The position numbers and the translations under genes are program-made. The notes under the pieces are model-generated. The model made no database searches, had not been told where the DNA came from, and saw only the letters and a list, made by a program, of their open reading frames with translations. DNA of 64,000 bases from Inhella proteolytica (GTDB lineage: Bacteria; Pseudomonadota; Gammaproteobacteria; Burkholderiales; Burkholderiaceae_C). Below are positions 24,219 to 32,626 of the stretch, in pieces (position 1 is the first letter of the stretch; each line of letters starts with the position of its first letter). Where the stretch lies: the NCBI RefSeq assembly GCF_016093275.1, contig NZ_JAEDAK010000002.1:512496-576495 (forward strand), given 5' to 3'.

Positions 24219-25781
24219 TCACAGATCCAGCACCAGCTCCGGCCCCTGGGCCCGCGACACACACACGCACATCCGCTCGCGGCGTTCGTCGGCGCTCAGC
24301 ACCGAGTCGCGGTGCTCGGGCGTGCCGCCCAGCACCTTGACCGCGCAATCCCCGCAGCTGCCGCCGCGGCAGCCGAAGGGCACGGCCACGCCGGCGTCTT
24401 CCAGCGCCTCCAGCACGGTCTGCAGCGGGCTCACCGCCACTTGGTGGCCGCTGCGGGCCAGCGTGAGGGTGAGGGCCTTCTCGGCACCCACCGTCTGGGC
24501 GGCGCGGAAGCGCTCGACGCGCAGGCGCTTCGGGTCCATGCCCAGCGCGGCCGCAGCGGCCTGGGCCTCGTCCAGCAGGCCCTGCGGGCCGCACAGATAG
24601 AACAGCGCATCGGCGGGCGCGGCGGCCAGCACGGCCGCCAGGTCCAGGCGCTGGCCGGCGTCCTTGGCGTAGACGTGCAGGCCGGCGCCGAACTCGCGCT
24701 CCAGGCGGTCCAGGTAGGCGCCCTCGCGGCGCGTACGCACGGCGTAGTGCAGTTCCACCGGCCGGCCGAGCGAGCGCAGGCGCAGGGCCATGGCCTTGAT
24801 GGGGGTGATGCCCACGCCAGCGGCGATCAGCACCGCCGGGCGTTCGTCCTCGTGCAGGTTGAAGTCGTTGCCCGGCATCCCGCAGTGCAGGGTCATGCCC
24901 AGCCGGTAGCCCTGGTGCACGGCCACCGAGCCGCCGCTGCCGCCGTCTTCGCGCAGCACGGCGATCTCGTAGGCGTCGCGCCGCGCGGGGTTGGAGCTGA
25001 TGGAGTAGCGGCGCGTGCTCAGGGCCCCACTGGCCAGCCGCACCGGCACGTCGATGTGGGCGCCGGCGCGCACGGCGGGCAGCTCGCGGCCTTCGGGGTC
25101 GCGCAGTTCGTAGGCGCGCACGCGCGGGGTCAGCTCGCGCACGCCGCTGATGCGCAGGCGCAGCGGGCCTGTGCCCAGCTCCAGCTCGGCCTGGCTGGCC
25201 TGGGCGCGCAGGCGCTCCAGTTCGGTGCGCAGCGGCCGCACGGCCTCATTGACCTCGGCCTCGGTGAAGCGCGGGGTGATGTGCTTGGGGCAGTTCCAGT
25301 CGTAGGCCTCGACGGTGATGAGCACCGCGCGCTCGGCGGGCTGGGCCACGCCGGGCATGCGCAGACGCGCCAGCAGCTCGGGGTCGTCCTCCACGAAGCG
25401 CACGCGGCCCAGCAGCTTGAGGCGGCGCTGCGCGGCGTAGTCCATGAAGAAGAGCGAGACGCGGTCATTGCCCTGCAGGTTGCCCACGCTGATGTACTGG
25501 CGGTTGCCGCTCACGTCGGCATAGGCCAGGGTCTTGGCGTCGAGCACCTTCAGGAAGCCGGCCGGGCCGCCGCGGAACTGCACGTAGGGCCAGCCGGTCT
25601 CGCCCACCGTGGCCTGGTAGAAGCCGTCGCGGGCGCCGATGAATTCGGCCTCGCGCGCCGTCAGGGTGTCGCGGCGATCGTCGGTCAGGTCCAGCGGTGC
25701 ATAGGCCTGGCGGCTGCCCATGCGGGTCTGCATGGCGCGCACGCGCTCGGTGAAGGCAAGGTCGGAATAGGCGCGGCTCAT
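24219..25781 (-). CDS. Fusion of PNPOx-like flavoprotein and PDR/VanB-type ferredoxin reductase
   Basis: A 520-residue single-chain redox protein. Residues ~20-200 form a PNPOx-like split barrel (FYQATVGETGWPYVQFRGGPAGF, NRQYISVGNLQGNDRVSLFFMDY, DWNCPKHITPRF). Residues ~205-430 form the flavin and NAD(P) domains (RRYSISSNP, VLIAAGVGITPIKAMALR, FYLCGPQGLL). The last ~85 are a plant-type [2Fe-2S] ferredoxin domain (FGCRGGSCGDCAVKVL ... MCVCVS). The same three parts are two separate genes at 15428-17292, so here electrons probably pass within one chain from NAD(P)H through flavin and iron-sulfur to the FMN barrel. ATG 25781 has AGGAG nearby. Substrate unknown. Confidence 0.9.
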   Translation of the reverse strand: MSRAYSDLAFTERVRAMQTRMGSRQAYAPLDLTDDRRDTLTAREAEFIGARDGFYQATVGETGWPYVQFRGGPAGFLKVLDAKTLAYADVSGNRQYISVGNLQGNDRVSLFFMDYAAQRRLKLLGRVRFVEDDPELLARLRMPGVAQPAERAVLITVEAYDWNCPKHITPRFTEAEVNEAVRPLRTELERLRAQASQAELELGTGPLRLRISGVRELTPRVRAYELRDPEGRELPAVRAGAHIDVPVRLASGALSTRRYSISSNPARRDAYEIAVLREDGGSGGSVAVHQGYRLGMTLHCGMPGNDFNLHEDERPAVLIAAGVGITPIKAMALRLRSLGRPVELHYAVRTRREGAYLDRLEREFGAGLHVYAKDAGQRLDLAAVLAAAPADALFYLCGPQGLLDEAQAAAAALGMDPKRLRVERFRAAQTVGAEKALTLTLARSGHQVAVSPLQTVLEALEDAGVAVPFGCRGGSCGDCAVKVLGGTPEHRDSVLSADERRERMCVCVSRAQGPELVLDL

Positions 25782-25883
25782 CGGGGTCTCCTGATCGAGC
25801 CTGCACTGTCGCCGCTCTCCGCGGCGGGGTGAAGGCGCCCGCGCGGCAATGCACTGTGCCGCGGCGCGGAAGAATCGAAGCCG

Positions 25884-27242
25884 TCAGGCCAGCTGCACGC
25901 GGTTGCTGCCGGCGCGCTTGGCGCGGTACATGGCGGCGTCGGCGCTGCGGCCCAGGCTCTCGGCGTCCTGCCCATGCTGCGGGTACAGCGCCACGCCGAT
26001 GCTGCCCGAGATCTCGACCCGCTGCCCCTCCAGCTCAAAGGGCTGCGCCAGCGCGGCGCGCATCTTTTCGGCCACGGCCAGCACCTCTTCGGCCCGCAGG
26101 GCGGGCTGCAGCAGGGCCACGAATTCGTCCCCGCCCACGCGGGCCACGGTGTCCGACTGGCGCAGCGCGTGCTTGAGGCGGCGCGCCACATGGCGCAGCA
26201 GCGCGTCGCCGGCGGCGTGGCCCAGGGTGTCGTTGATGGGCTTGAATTTGTCGAGGTCGATGTTGACCAGCGCCAGGCCCTCGCGCCGCCGCCCGGCCTG
26301 GCCCAGAGCGACCTGCAGGCGGTCGTCGAACAGGTGCCGGTTCGGCAGCTCGGTCAGCGCGTCGTACTGCGCCTGGAAGCGCAGGCGCTCCTCGCGCCAG
26401 GTGCGCTCCAGCGCATTGGCCAGTTGGTCCGCCGCGAACTGCAGCAGCCGCAGCTGCGCCTCGGTGCAGGGGCGCGCGTCTTCCAGCGGCTCGACGACCA
26501 GCGCGCCGACGATGCGCCCGCCCAGCCGCAGCGGCGCCCCCAGCCAGGCGCCCTCCGCCGTGCCGCTGCCCTGGCAGGGGCCGACCCCCTGCACCACCTG
26601 CCAGGCCCGCTGCAGCGCCCTGGGCTGCAGGCCGCGGGCACCGGCCGGCGGCTCGGCCCCGCCCTGGTAGGCCAGCTGCAGCTGGGCGCTGCCCTCGTCC
26701 CGCAGCGCCACCTGCAGGGCGCGCAGGGGCAGCACCTCGCCCAGCAGGCGCTCGATCTGCGGGTACAGGGTGGCGCAGGAGTCGCAGTCGTGCGCGCAGG
26801 TGGACAGGCCATGCAGGGCCGCCTGCATGCGCGCGGCCAGCTTGCGCTCGGTGATGTCACGGAACACCACCGTCACGCCGTAGATGACGCCCTGCCCGTC
26901 GCGCAGGGGCGCGGTGCGGTATTCCACCGGGAAGCAGCTGCCGTCCTGGCGCCAGAACACGTCGTCCAGCACCTCACGCGGCTGGCCGTCCTGCAGGGTC
27001 GAGAAGATCGGGCAGTCCTCGACCGGAAACAAGCGCCCGTCGGCATGGTGGTGGTGGATGGCGGCGTGGCCGTTCTTGCCCACCAGGCAGTCGCCACACC
27101 AGCCCAGCAGCCGCGCCGAGGCGGTGTTCTCGATCAGCACCCGGCCCTGCAGGTCAATGACGTGGATGCCATCGCTGACCGAACCGAGGATGTGCTCGTA
27201 GAGGGCATCGCTGCCCAGAACAGACAGGGACGGCATGGTCAT
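25884..27242 (-). CDS. PAS / GAF-like / GGDEF diguanylate cyclase
   Basis: A 452-residue regulator. ATG 27242 is chosen because AGGAG lies seven bases upstream; the open frame runs further but with unrelated composition. Residues ~8-120 are a PAS domain (YEHILGSVSDGIHVIDLQGRVL, FPVEYRTAPL, VVFRDITER). The middle (~140-280) is GAF-like, with a Cys-rich stretch (STCAHDCDSCATLYP) that might bind a metal or sense redox state. The GGDEF domain follows (NRHLFDDRLQVAL, NIDLDKFKPINDTLG, GGDEF), with an RQSD I-site five residues before the signature, so it is probably an active, product-inhibited c-di-GMP synthase. No TM helix. It is the last gene of a run of minus-strand genes. Confidence 0.92.
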   Translation of the reverse strand: MTMPSLSVLGSDALYEHILGSVSDGIHVIDLQGRVLIENTASARLLGWCGDCLVGKNGHAAIHHHHADGRLFPVEDCPIFSTLQDGQPREVLDDVFWRQDGSCFPVEYRTAPLRDGQGVIYGVTVVFRDITERKLAARMQAALHGLSTCAHDCDSCATLYPQIERLLGEVLPLRALQVALRDEGSAQLQLAYQGGAEPPAGARGLQPRALQRAWQVVQGVGPCQGSGTAEGAWLGAPLRLGGRIVGALVVEPLEDARPCTEAQLRLLQFAADQLANALERTWREERLRFQAQYDALTELPNRHLFDDRLQVALGQAGRRREGLALVNIDLDKFKPINDTLGHAAGDALLRHVARRLKHALRQSDTVARVGGDEFVALLQPALRAEEVLAVAEKMRAALAQPFELEGQRVEISGSIGVALYPQHGQDAESLGRSADAAMYRAKRAGSNRVQLA

Positions 27243-27300
27243 GGGCGCTCCTGCAGGGCGGGTGGGCCAGTGTGCCGAAACCCGCGCCGTCACGCCATGG

Positions 27301-27756
27301 TCAGCGCGGGGCGCTGGCGGCGATGCGGCGCCAGAAGCTGGGCAGGGCCCAGGCGCCGGGCCCGCGCACGGCCACCACCACCAGCAGCACGCCCCAGAGC
27401 TGGTGCTGCGCCCAGGCGGCCGGGGCGATGTCGGGCAAGCTGAGCACCGCCACGGCATTGACCACCAGCAGGCCCAGCGCGGGCACGCGGTCCAGCAGGC
27501 CCAGCACCAGCAAGGGCGGCAGCAGCAGCTCGCCGGCGGTGCCGGCCCAGGCCGCAGCTTCAGGCGGCAGCAGGGGCACGTGGTAGTCGTCGGTGAAGAG
27601 CGTCAGGGTGGTCTCCCAATTCCTCAGCTTGGTCAGGCCGGAGGCGAAGAACACCCAGGCCACATGCAGACGGGCCAGCAGCAGCAGCGGCGCTTCGAGC
27701 CCCTGCAGCCATTCCAGGCCGTGCAGGGCCCTGCGAATCAGAGCGGGCGCAGCCAT
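27301..27756 (-). CDS. DoxX-family membrane protein
   Basis: A 151-residue protein with about four hydrophobic helices (LLLLARLHVAWVFFASGLTKL, ELLLPPLLVLGLLD, ALGLLVVNAVAVLS, GVLLVVVAVRGPG). ASGLTKLRNW and the DUF-like layout match DoxX, whose members are small inner-membrane proteins linked to quinone or thiol redox. ATG 27756 is used; a GTG at 27762 would overlap the upstream stop. It lies immediately downstream of the DUF1348 gene and so is probably co-expressed. Confidence 0.85.
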   Translation of the reverse strand: MAAPALIRRALHGLEWLQGLEAPLLLLARLHVAWVFFASGLTKLRNWETTLTLFTDDYHVPLLPPEAAAWAGTAGELLLPPLLVLGLLDRVPALGLLVVNAVAVLSLPDIAPAAWAQHQLWGVLLVVVAVRGPGAWALPSFWRRIAASAPR

Positions 27757-27758
27757 GC

Positions 27759-28238
27759 TCACAGCCCCAGCTCGCTCAGGCCCGGATGGTCATCCGGCCG
27801 GCGCCCCAGCGGCCAGTGGAACTTGCGCTCCTCGGGTCGGATCGGCAGGTCGTTGATGGAGGCATGCCGCACCGCCATGAAGCCGTTGGCGTCGAACTCC
27901 CAGTTCTCATTGCCGTAGGCGCGGAACCAGTGGCCGGCGTCGTCCCGCCATTCGTAGGCGAAGCGCACCGCGATGCGGTGGCCGTCATGGGCCCAGATCT
28001 CCTTGATCAAGCGGTACTCCTGCTCCTTGGCCCATTTGCGCTCCAGAAAGGCCTGGATGTCCGCCCGCCCCTGGAAGATCTCGGCGCGGTTGCGCCAGCG
28101 GCTCTCGGGCGTGTAGGCCAGGGCCACCTTGTTCGGGTCGCGCTGGTTCCAGGCGTCTTCGGCGGCACGCACTTTCTGCCGGGCGGCTTCCAGCGTGAAG
28201 GGCGGCAGGGGGTGGCGGGGGGCTTCGGGGGTGTTCAT
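27759..28238 (-). CDS. DUF1348 / NTF2-like family protein
   Basis: A 159-residue cytoplasmic protein of the SnoaL/NTF2-like fold. Seen: [24 protein letters not shown] at the start, [46 protein letters not shown] and [13 protein letters not shown], the last two typical of DUF1348. ATG 28238 is preferred to an upstream frame. The pocket of this fold binds small hydrophobic ligands; no substrate is known. It sits between a glutathione S-transferase and a DoxX gene, a set seen in electrophile or oxidant stress clusters. Confidence 0.88.
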   Translation of the reverse strand: MNTPEAPRHPLPPFTLEAARQKVRAAEDAWNQRDPNKVALAYTPESRWRNRAEIFQGRADIQAFLERKWAKEQEYRLIKEIWAHDGHRIAVRFAYEWRDDAGHWFRAYGNENWEFDANGFMAVRHASINDLPIRPEERKFHWPLGRRPDDHPGLSELGL

Positions 28239-28289
28239 GGGCTGCGCAAAGGGGGTGAGGGAGGGCGGTTTAGCGGCGATCCAGAGCAT

Positions 28290-28901
28290 TCAGGCAGCGC
28301 GCTTCGCGCTCCAGGTGCCCGGCATGTCCCCATGGCCCGGCAGGGCCTGCACACGCCCCAGCCAGGCCTGCACGGCGGGATAGGGGCTGAGGTCCACCTG
28401 GCCCTCGGGCGCCAGGGCGATGTAGGGGTAGACGGCCAGGTCGGCCAGGGTGGGTGCCGCGCCGTCCACCAGCCAGGCCTGGCTGGCCAGCACGCCTTCC
28501 AGCACCGCCAGCAAGGCCGCGGTGCGGGCCTGCGCGGCCGCCAGGTCGATCGGGCGGCCGAACTTGTGGTGCAGGCGCAGCAGGTTCGGGCCGTGGGCCA
28601 CCTCGTTGGCGGCGGTGGAGAGCCAGGCCACCACCTGCGCCAGTCGCCCGGCTTCCCGGGGCCACCAGGCGTCACCGCCGTAGCGCTGGCCCAGGTAGGC
28701 CAGGATGGCCTGGCTGTCGCGCACCACCACCGCCCCGTCCACAAGCACCGGCACCTGTCCGAAGGGGTTGAGCTTCAGGAACTCGGGCGCCTTGTGCGCG
28801 CCACCGCTGGGCACCTCGGCCTCGTACGGCAGGCCGAGCATCGACAAGGCCAGACGCACCTTGTGCGAATTGCCGGAGAGGGGGAAGTGATAGAGCTTCA
28901 T
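28290..28901 (-). CDS. Glutathione S-transferase
   Basis: A 203-residue GST. The N-terminal thioredoxin-like domain begins KLYHFPLSGNSHKVRLALSML (Ser near residue 9-12 is the likely glutathione-activating residue) and contains NPFGQVPVL with the cis-Pro and RDSQAILAYL (Ser binding the gamma-glutamyl group). A helical C-terminal domain follows (PTLADLAVYPYIAL). The ATG is the first in frame. It conjugates or reduces electrophiles with glutathione. It is probably first in an operon with DUF1348 and DoxX. Confidence 0.92.
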   Translation of the reverse strand: MKLYHFPLSGNSHKVRLALSMLGLPYEAEVPSGGAHKAPEFLKLNPFGQVPVLVDGAVVVRDSQAILAYLGQRYGGDAWWPREAGRLAQVVAWLSTAANEVAHGPNLLRLHHKFGRPIDLAAAQARTAALLAVLEGVLASQAWLVDGAAPTLADLAVYPYIALAPEGQVDLSPYPAVQAWLGRVQALPGHGDMPGTWSAKRAA

Positions 28902-28933
28902 GGCGGCTGGGTGATTCAGGGCGGAAAGGAAGA

Positions 28934-29980
28934 TCAGGCGACGGCACGGGCATAGCCCTGCGGCAGGTGCCCACTGAGGTGGCGGTGCGGCATGAGCTTC
29001 TCGGCGTTCACGCGCGCCAGCTCGCCGCTGGGCCAGCGCGGCGCGCGGCCTGCGTCGGTGTCGTGGTTGCGGCGTTGGAACTCGGCGGCGAACTCGGGGC
29101 GCTGAAGGTCGCGGGCATAGGGGCGCAGCTGGCGCGACAACTGCGCGATGCGCGCCGGGTCGTTGCGACGGCTGAAGCGCGCAAAGCCGCGGAAGCGAAA
29201 GGCTTCTTCGATGCGCCGGTTGCTGCAGTGGATGAGCGCATCCATCAACGCGAACACGAGCTCGACCCGGCTGGCCTGCGCCAGCTGGAGGCGCAGCACC
29301 TGGCCATCAAAGTGCGCCAGCTCGCCCTCCGCCGCGCGCGCCGCGGGCGGGCTGCCGATGCGCACCCACAGCGCCGCACCGTCCGCGCCCCAGTCCTCGC
29401 AGCGCAGCAGCTCCAAGGGCCGCTGCGCGAACTGGCAGAGCGCCAACCACTCGCGCACCGCCTCGGCCAGCGGGCGATCCAGTGCCTGCGGTTCCGGCTC
29501 GGCCGCCGTCAGCTCCGGGAATGCCGCCATCAGCGGCAGATCCAGGTGGTTGCTCAAGGGGCTGGAGCAGCGGGCGCTGGCGGCGTCGCGCAGGGTCAGC
29601 AGCTCGCGCACCTCGTGCTCATGGGCCTTCTGAATGGCCAGAAAGGCGGTCTGCACGATTTCCGAGCTGGGCGTGTCGGCGTCGATGCGCCACTTGCGCC
29701 CGTAGACCAGCTTGAGCGGCCGCGCGGCGGCACCGCGTTCGTAGTTCTCGCGCCCGATCAGGCCCACCTGCAGATAGACCCCGCCGCCATCCTCGGCCGC
29801 GAACAGCAAGCTGTGCGCGTCACACGCCACGTCGGCCAGCAGGCTTTGCACGCTGCGGGCGTCGTGGCGGAACTGCAGGTAGTGCTGGGGCACGCAGGCG
29901 CATCCGTTGGGCAGGGTGACGGTGGGTGCGCCCGGCATGGTCAGCTCGCCCGCGGCGGGGTTCAGTGCAAGGGGTTTCAT
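28934..29980 (-). CDS. Conserved-looking hypothetical protein
   Basis: A 348-residue protein I cannot assign. It starts MKPLALNPAAGEL (ATG 29980). An N-terminal ~100-residue part (HYLQFRHDARSVQSLLADVACD, YLQVGLIGRENYERG) is followed by EHEVRELLTLRD, a charged middle, and a C-terminal Arg-rich part (RRIEEAFRFRGFARFSRRND, LRPYARDLQRPEFAAEFQRRNHD). No signal peptide, TM helix or catalytic motif stands out. Codon use matches the neighbours and the length suggests a real soluble protein. It lies 32 bases upstream of the GST gene on the same strand. Confidence 0.7.
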   Translation of the reverse strand: MKPLALNPAAGELTMPGAPTVTLPNGCACVPQHYLQFRHDARSVQSLLADVACDAHSLLFAAEDGGGVYLQVGLIGRENYERGAAARPLKLVYGRKWRIDADTPSSEIVQTAFLAIQKAHEHEVRELLTLRDAASARCSSPLSNHLDLPLMAAFPELTAAEPEPQALDRPLAEAVREWLALCQFAQRPLELLRCEDWGADGAALWVRIGSPPAARAAEGELAHFDGQVLRLQLAQASRVELVFALMDALIHCSNRRIEEAFRFRGFARFSRRNDPARIAQLSRQLRPYARDLQRPEFAAEFQRRNHDTDAGRAPRWPSGELARVNAEKLMPHRHLSGHLPQGYARAVA

Positions 29981-30043
29981 CGCTCTGAGAAGTTCAGCCC
30001 CAGCGCGCACGGCGGATGCGAGCGCGCTGGCGGCAGGCCGGAT

Positions 30044-30544
30044 TTACAGATCCTTGGGCGCCTTGCCCTTGATGCTGGGCCAGGTCATCTGGGCGTTCTT
30101 GATGTTGCCGGGCACGTCTTCCAGCCACTTCTTCTGCACGTCCTTGTTGACGTTCAGGTAGAGCTTGCCGTCCACCACGCGCCAGGCGGTCGGGTCGCCG
30201 TCGAGCTTCTTCTCCAGCGCCACGCCCATGGCGCAGAAGCCACCGAAGGCCGGCACGTACTTGGCCGGGTTGGCCGTGAACAGGTCGCGGTTGGCGGCGC
30301 TGCTGAAGAGGTAGGTGGCACCCTCGTGCTTGGCCATGAAGCTGGCGTTGCCTTGGGTGGGGGCACCCACGGTTTGGTAAGCCACCACGTCGTAGCCGGA
30401 GACGGCCACGCCCTTGGCGTCGACGTTCAGCGCAGAGGTGCTGTGGGTGTCGTAGGCGTGGGCGGTGCTGGGCAGCACGGCCATCAGGCTGGCGGAGGCG
30501 ATCAGGGTGGCCAGCAGGGTGTGGCGCAGGGTCATGGCGTTCAT
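30044..30544 (-). CDS. Secreted YHS-domain protein
   Basis: A 166-residue exported protein. Residues 1-30 are a signal peptide (ending THA/HA-YD). The YHS domain follows (SGYDVVAYQTVG, ATYLFSSAANRDLFTANPAKYVPAFGGFCAMGVA); the family often binds metal, here perhaps with the Cys and His residues in GGFCAM and AKHEGA. The C-terminal part (PTAWRVVDGKLYLNVNKDVQKKWLEDVPG) is the usual extension of periplasmic YHS proteins. Role unknown; a stress or metal task is often assumed. Confidence 0.9.
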   Translation of the reverse strand: MNAMTLRHTLLATLIASASLMAVLPSTAHAYDTHSTSALNVDAKGVAVSGYDVVAYQTVGAPTQGNASFMAKHEGATYLFSSAANRDLFTANPAKYVPAFGGFCAMGVALEKKLDGDPTAWRVVDGKLYLNVNKDVQKKWLEDVPGNIKNAQMTWPSIKGKAPKDL

Positions 30545-30817
30545 TGCAAAGGTCCTGTCAATCGTGGAGTGAGTGGGGGCCAGTGCGTCCGTCTCGGGGC
30601 ACCGTGTCGCTGGGCTTCAGCGCATGGGTTGAACTGTGCGTTTTTGGGCTGCACAGCGGAATCACCGCAGCGCCCAAGAGACTCTTGCGGCGCGCGGAAT
30701 GGTCGACGTGAAAGCCTGGGCTGGGTGCGGCCCCGGGGCGCTGCGCTTGCGAGGCCGTGACGGCGTTCTTATCCTTCGGCGGGCTGCGCCTCAGGGGCGC
30801 GACCCAGGATCCGATCC

Positions 30818-31885
30818 ATGAGCCCCGCACGCCCCCCACGCAAGTCCATCGGCTTGGGCAAGCCTGGCAGCCGCGCGACGCTGCTGCTCGCCCTGCAGCT
30901 CGGCATGGGCGAATTCGCCCTGGCCATGAGCCCCACCGAACTCCGGCGCCTGGAGGACCTGGAGCGCGCCCATGAGCAGCAGCGGGAATTCGACCGTCAG
31001 GCCGCCGAACGCCAGAACGCGCAGATCCAGCGCGATGCCGAACTTCATGAAGCCCAGGTGCGCAAGCTGCGTGAGCTGCACCAGCGCCTTGAGCGCTGCG
31101 GCAGTTGTGCCGAGCGCGCGGCCCTGCAGGCGGAGCTGGAGCGCATCCAAGCCCAGCATGCGGAGGCGATTCGCCTCTACTGCGCCAACGCCGATCAATG
31201 GCGCCAGCAGGGGACGGCCGCCGCCGCACTCATCGGCGGCCTGATCCACGGCAGCCCCTTGTGCCAACTCAGGCGCCAGGAAGCGCGCCAGCAGCTGGTC
31301 GACAAAGCACGCAGCGGCAAGCCCGAGGATGCGCACCGCCTTGCGCTGTGGACGATCAAGGAGGAGGGGGATGTGCGCCAGGGCTGCACCCAGCTGGAGG
31401 CTGGTGTGAGCCAGGGCCATGGCGTCTTCATGCGGGACTACGCGCATTGGTGCCTGGGCAACCGGCAGTCCGGCATCGACGCGCAGCGCGGCGAGCAGTT
31501 GCTGCAGCACTGCGCCGACCAGGGCGAGCCGGAGTGCGCGCTGGCACTGCGCAACTACCGCTTCAACCGCGAAGCCTCGGCGCAGCGCGCCACGGCCCGC
31601 TCCAGCGCCAACAAAGACTACGCGCGCCGGCCACCGCTGGAGGCGGCCGCCCTGCGGCGCGAGCGGGGCGACGCCGCGCGCCAGGCCGCTCGCGAGGAAG
31701 CCCGCTCACACCACCAGGAGCGCCGGGAGCAGGAGCAGGCCCGCGTCTGCGACTTCGAGACGAAGCGGCTGTCCAGCCTGCAGGAGCGGCTCGAAGCCGC
31801 CGGCAATGAGCGACAGCGCCTGGTTGCTCAGCGCGCGCTGGAGCGCGGGCAGAAGCGCCAAGAGTCCGCCTGCGCGGGCGGCTGA
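30818..31885 (+). CDS. Exported coiled-coil protein with Sel1-like middle, unknown function
   Basis: A 355-residue protein. An N-terminal basic stretch and hydrophobic run (PGSRATLLLALQLGMGEFALA) look like a signal peptide. A long charged helix follows (SPTELRRLEDLERAHEQQREFDRQAAERQ..., ~37-130), probably a coiled coil. Residues ~160-250 contain Cys-bearing, Sel1-like helical units (QEARQQLVDKARSGKPEDAHRLALWTIKEEGD, GEQLLQHCADQGEPECALAL). The C-terminus is again a charged helix. No enzyme motif. Likely a periplasmic scaffold, which is a guess. Confidence 0.68.
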   Translation: MSPARPPRKSIGLGKPGSRATLLLALQLGMGEFALAMSPTELRRLEDLERAHEQQREFDRQAAERQNAQIQRDAELHEAQVRKLRELHQRLERCGSCAERAALQAELERIQAQHAEAIRLYCANADQWRQQGTAAAALIGGLIHGSPLCQLRRQEARQQLVDKARSGKPEDAHRLALWTIKEEGDVRQGCTQLEAGVSQGHGVFMRDYAHWCLGNRQSGIDAQRGEQLLQHCADQGEPECALALRNYRFNREASAQRATARSSANKDYARRPPLEAAALRRERGDAARQAAREEARSHHQERREQEQARVCDFETKRLSSLQERLEAAGNERQRLVAQRALERGQKRQESACAGG

Positions 31886-31913
31886 GCCCGCGCGGCCAGC
31901 TGCCCAGTGCCCC

Positions 31914-32531
31914 TCACCCCAGCGCCCGCTTCACCGCCGGCCGCTGCGCAATTCGCTCCACCCAGGCCTTCACCGCCGGGAAGTCCTCCAGCTTCACCCC
32001 CGCATAGCCGGCCGATCGCAGCCAGCCGAAGTGGGCGATGTCGGCAATCGAGTACTCGTCACCGGCCAACCAGGGCGACTCTTGCAGGCGGGCTTCCAGC
32101 ACGGCCGTGAGGCGCCGGCTCTCGGCCTGGTAGCGCTCAATGCCGGCGGGCATCTTCTCGGGGTGGCGCATGAACCAGCCGGCCTGGCCGAACATCGGGC
32201 CCACGCCGCCAATCTGGAAGTACAGGTACTCGAACGCGCGGATGCGCTCGCGCGCAGGCTTGGGCAGCAGGCCGCCAAATTTCTCGGCCAGGTACTGCAG
32301 GATGGCGCCGGACTCGAACACCGAGACCGGCTCGCCATCAGGGCCATCAGGGCCATCGGGGTCCACGATGGCCGGGATGCGGCCGTTCGGATTGATCTTC
32401 AGGAACTCCGGGCGCTTTTGTTCGTTGGCCGAAAGGTTCACCGGAATGAGCCGGTAGGGCACGCCCAGTTCTTCCAGGGCAATCGGGATCTTGATGCCGT
32501 TCGGGGTGGGGGCGTAGTAGACGTCGATCAT
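31914..32531 (-). CDS. Glutathione S-transferase (YfcG/YghU-like)
   Basis: A 205-residue GST-fold protein: IDVYYAPTPNGIKIPIALEELG, NPNGRIPAIV, FESGAILQYLAEKFG, then the helical domain (AGDEYSIADIAHFGWL). The Thr/Asn near residues 9-11 rather than a Tyr/Ser is typical of the disulfide-bond oxidoreductase YfcG/YghU group. Between the two halves of the first domain lies a short repeat, PDG three times, encoded by 9-base repeats. Bases after the ATG overlap nothing; the divergent aminotransferase gene starts 95 bases away. Confidence 0.9.
   Translation of the reverse strand: MIDVYYAPTPNGIKIPIALEELGVPYRLIPVNLSANEQKRPEFLKINPNGRIPAIVDPDGPDGPDGEPVSVFESGAILQYLAEKFGGLLPKPARERIRAFEYLYFQIGGVGPMFGQAGWFMRHPEKMPAGIERYQAESRRLTAVLEARLQESPWLAGDEYSIADIAHFGWLRSAGYAGVKLEDFPAVKAWVERIAQRPAVKRALG
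32332..32364. repeat. 9-base tandem microrepeat inside a GST gene
   Basis: Two exact-but-one units GGGCCATCA (32341-32349) and GGGCCATCG (32350-32358) with a partial unit before them. On the minus strand they encode Pro-Asp-Gly three times in a surface loop of the GST. It keeps the reading frame, so copy number could vary by slippage without destroying the gene. Confidence 0.6.
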
Positions 32532-32626
32532 GGTACGAATGCAGGCAGGAGAGGCGATGGACCACACTGTGCCGACGCAGCCCCGGCGCGGGAATCCGCG
32601 CCCCGTCCAACACACTGTTTCAGCCC

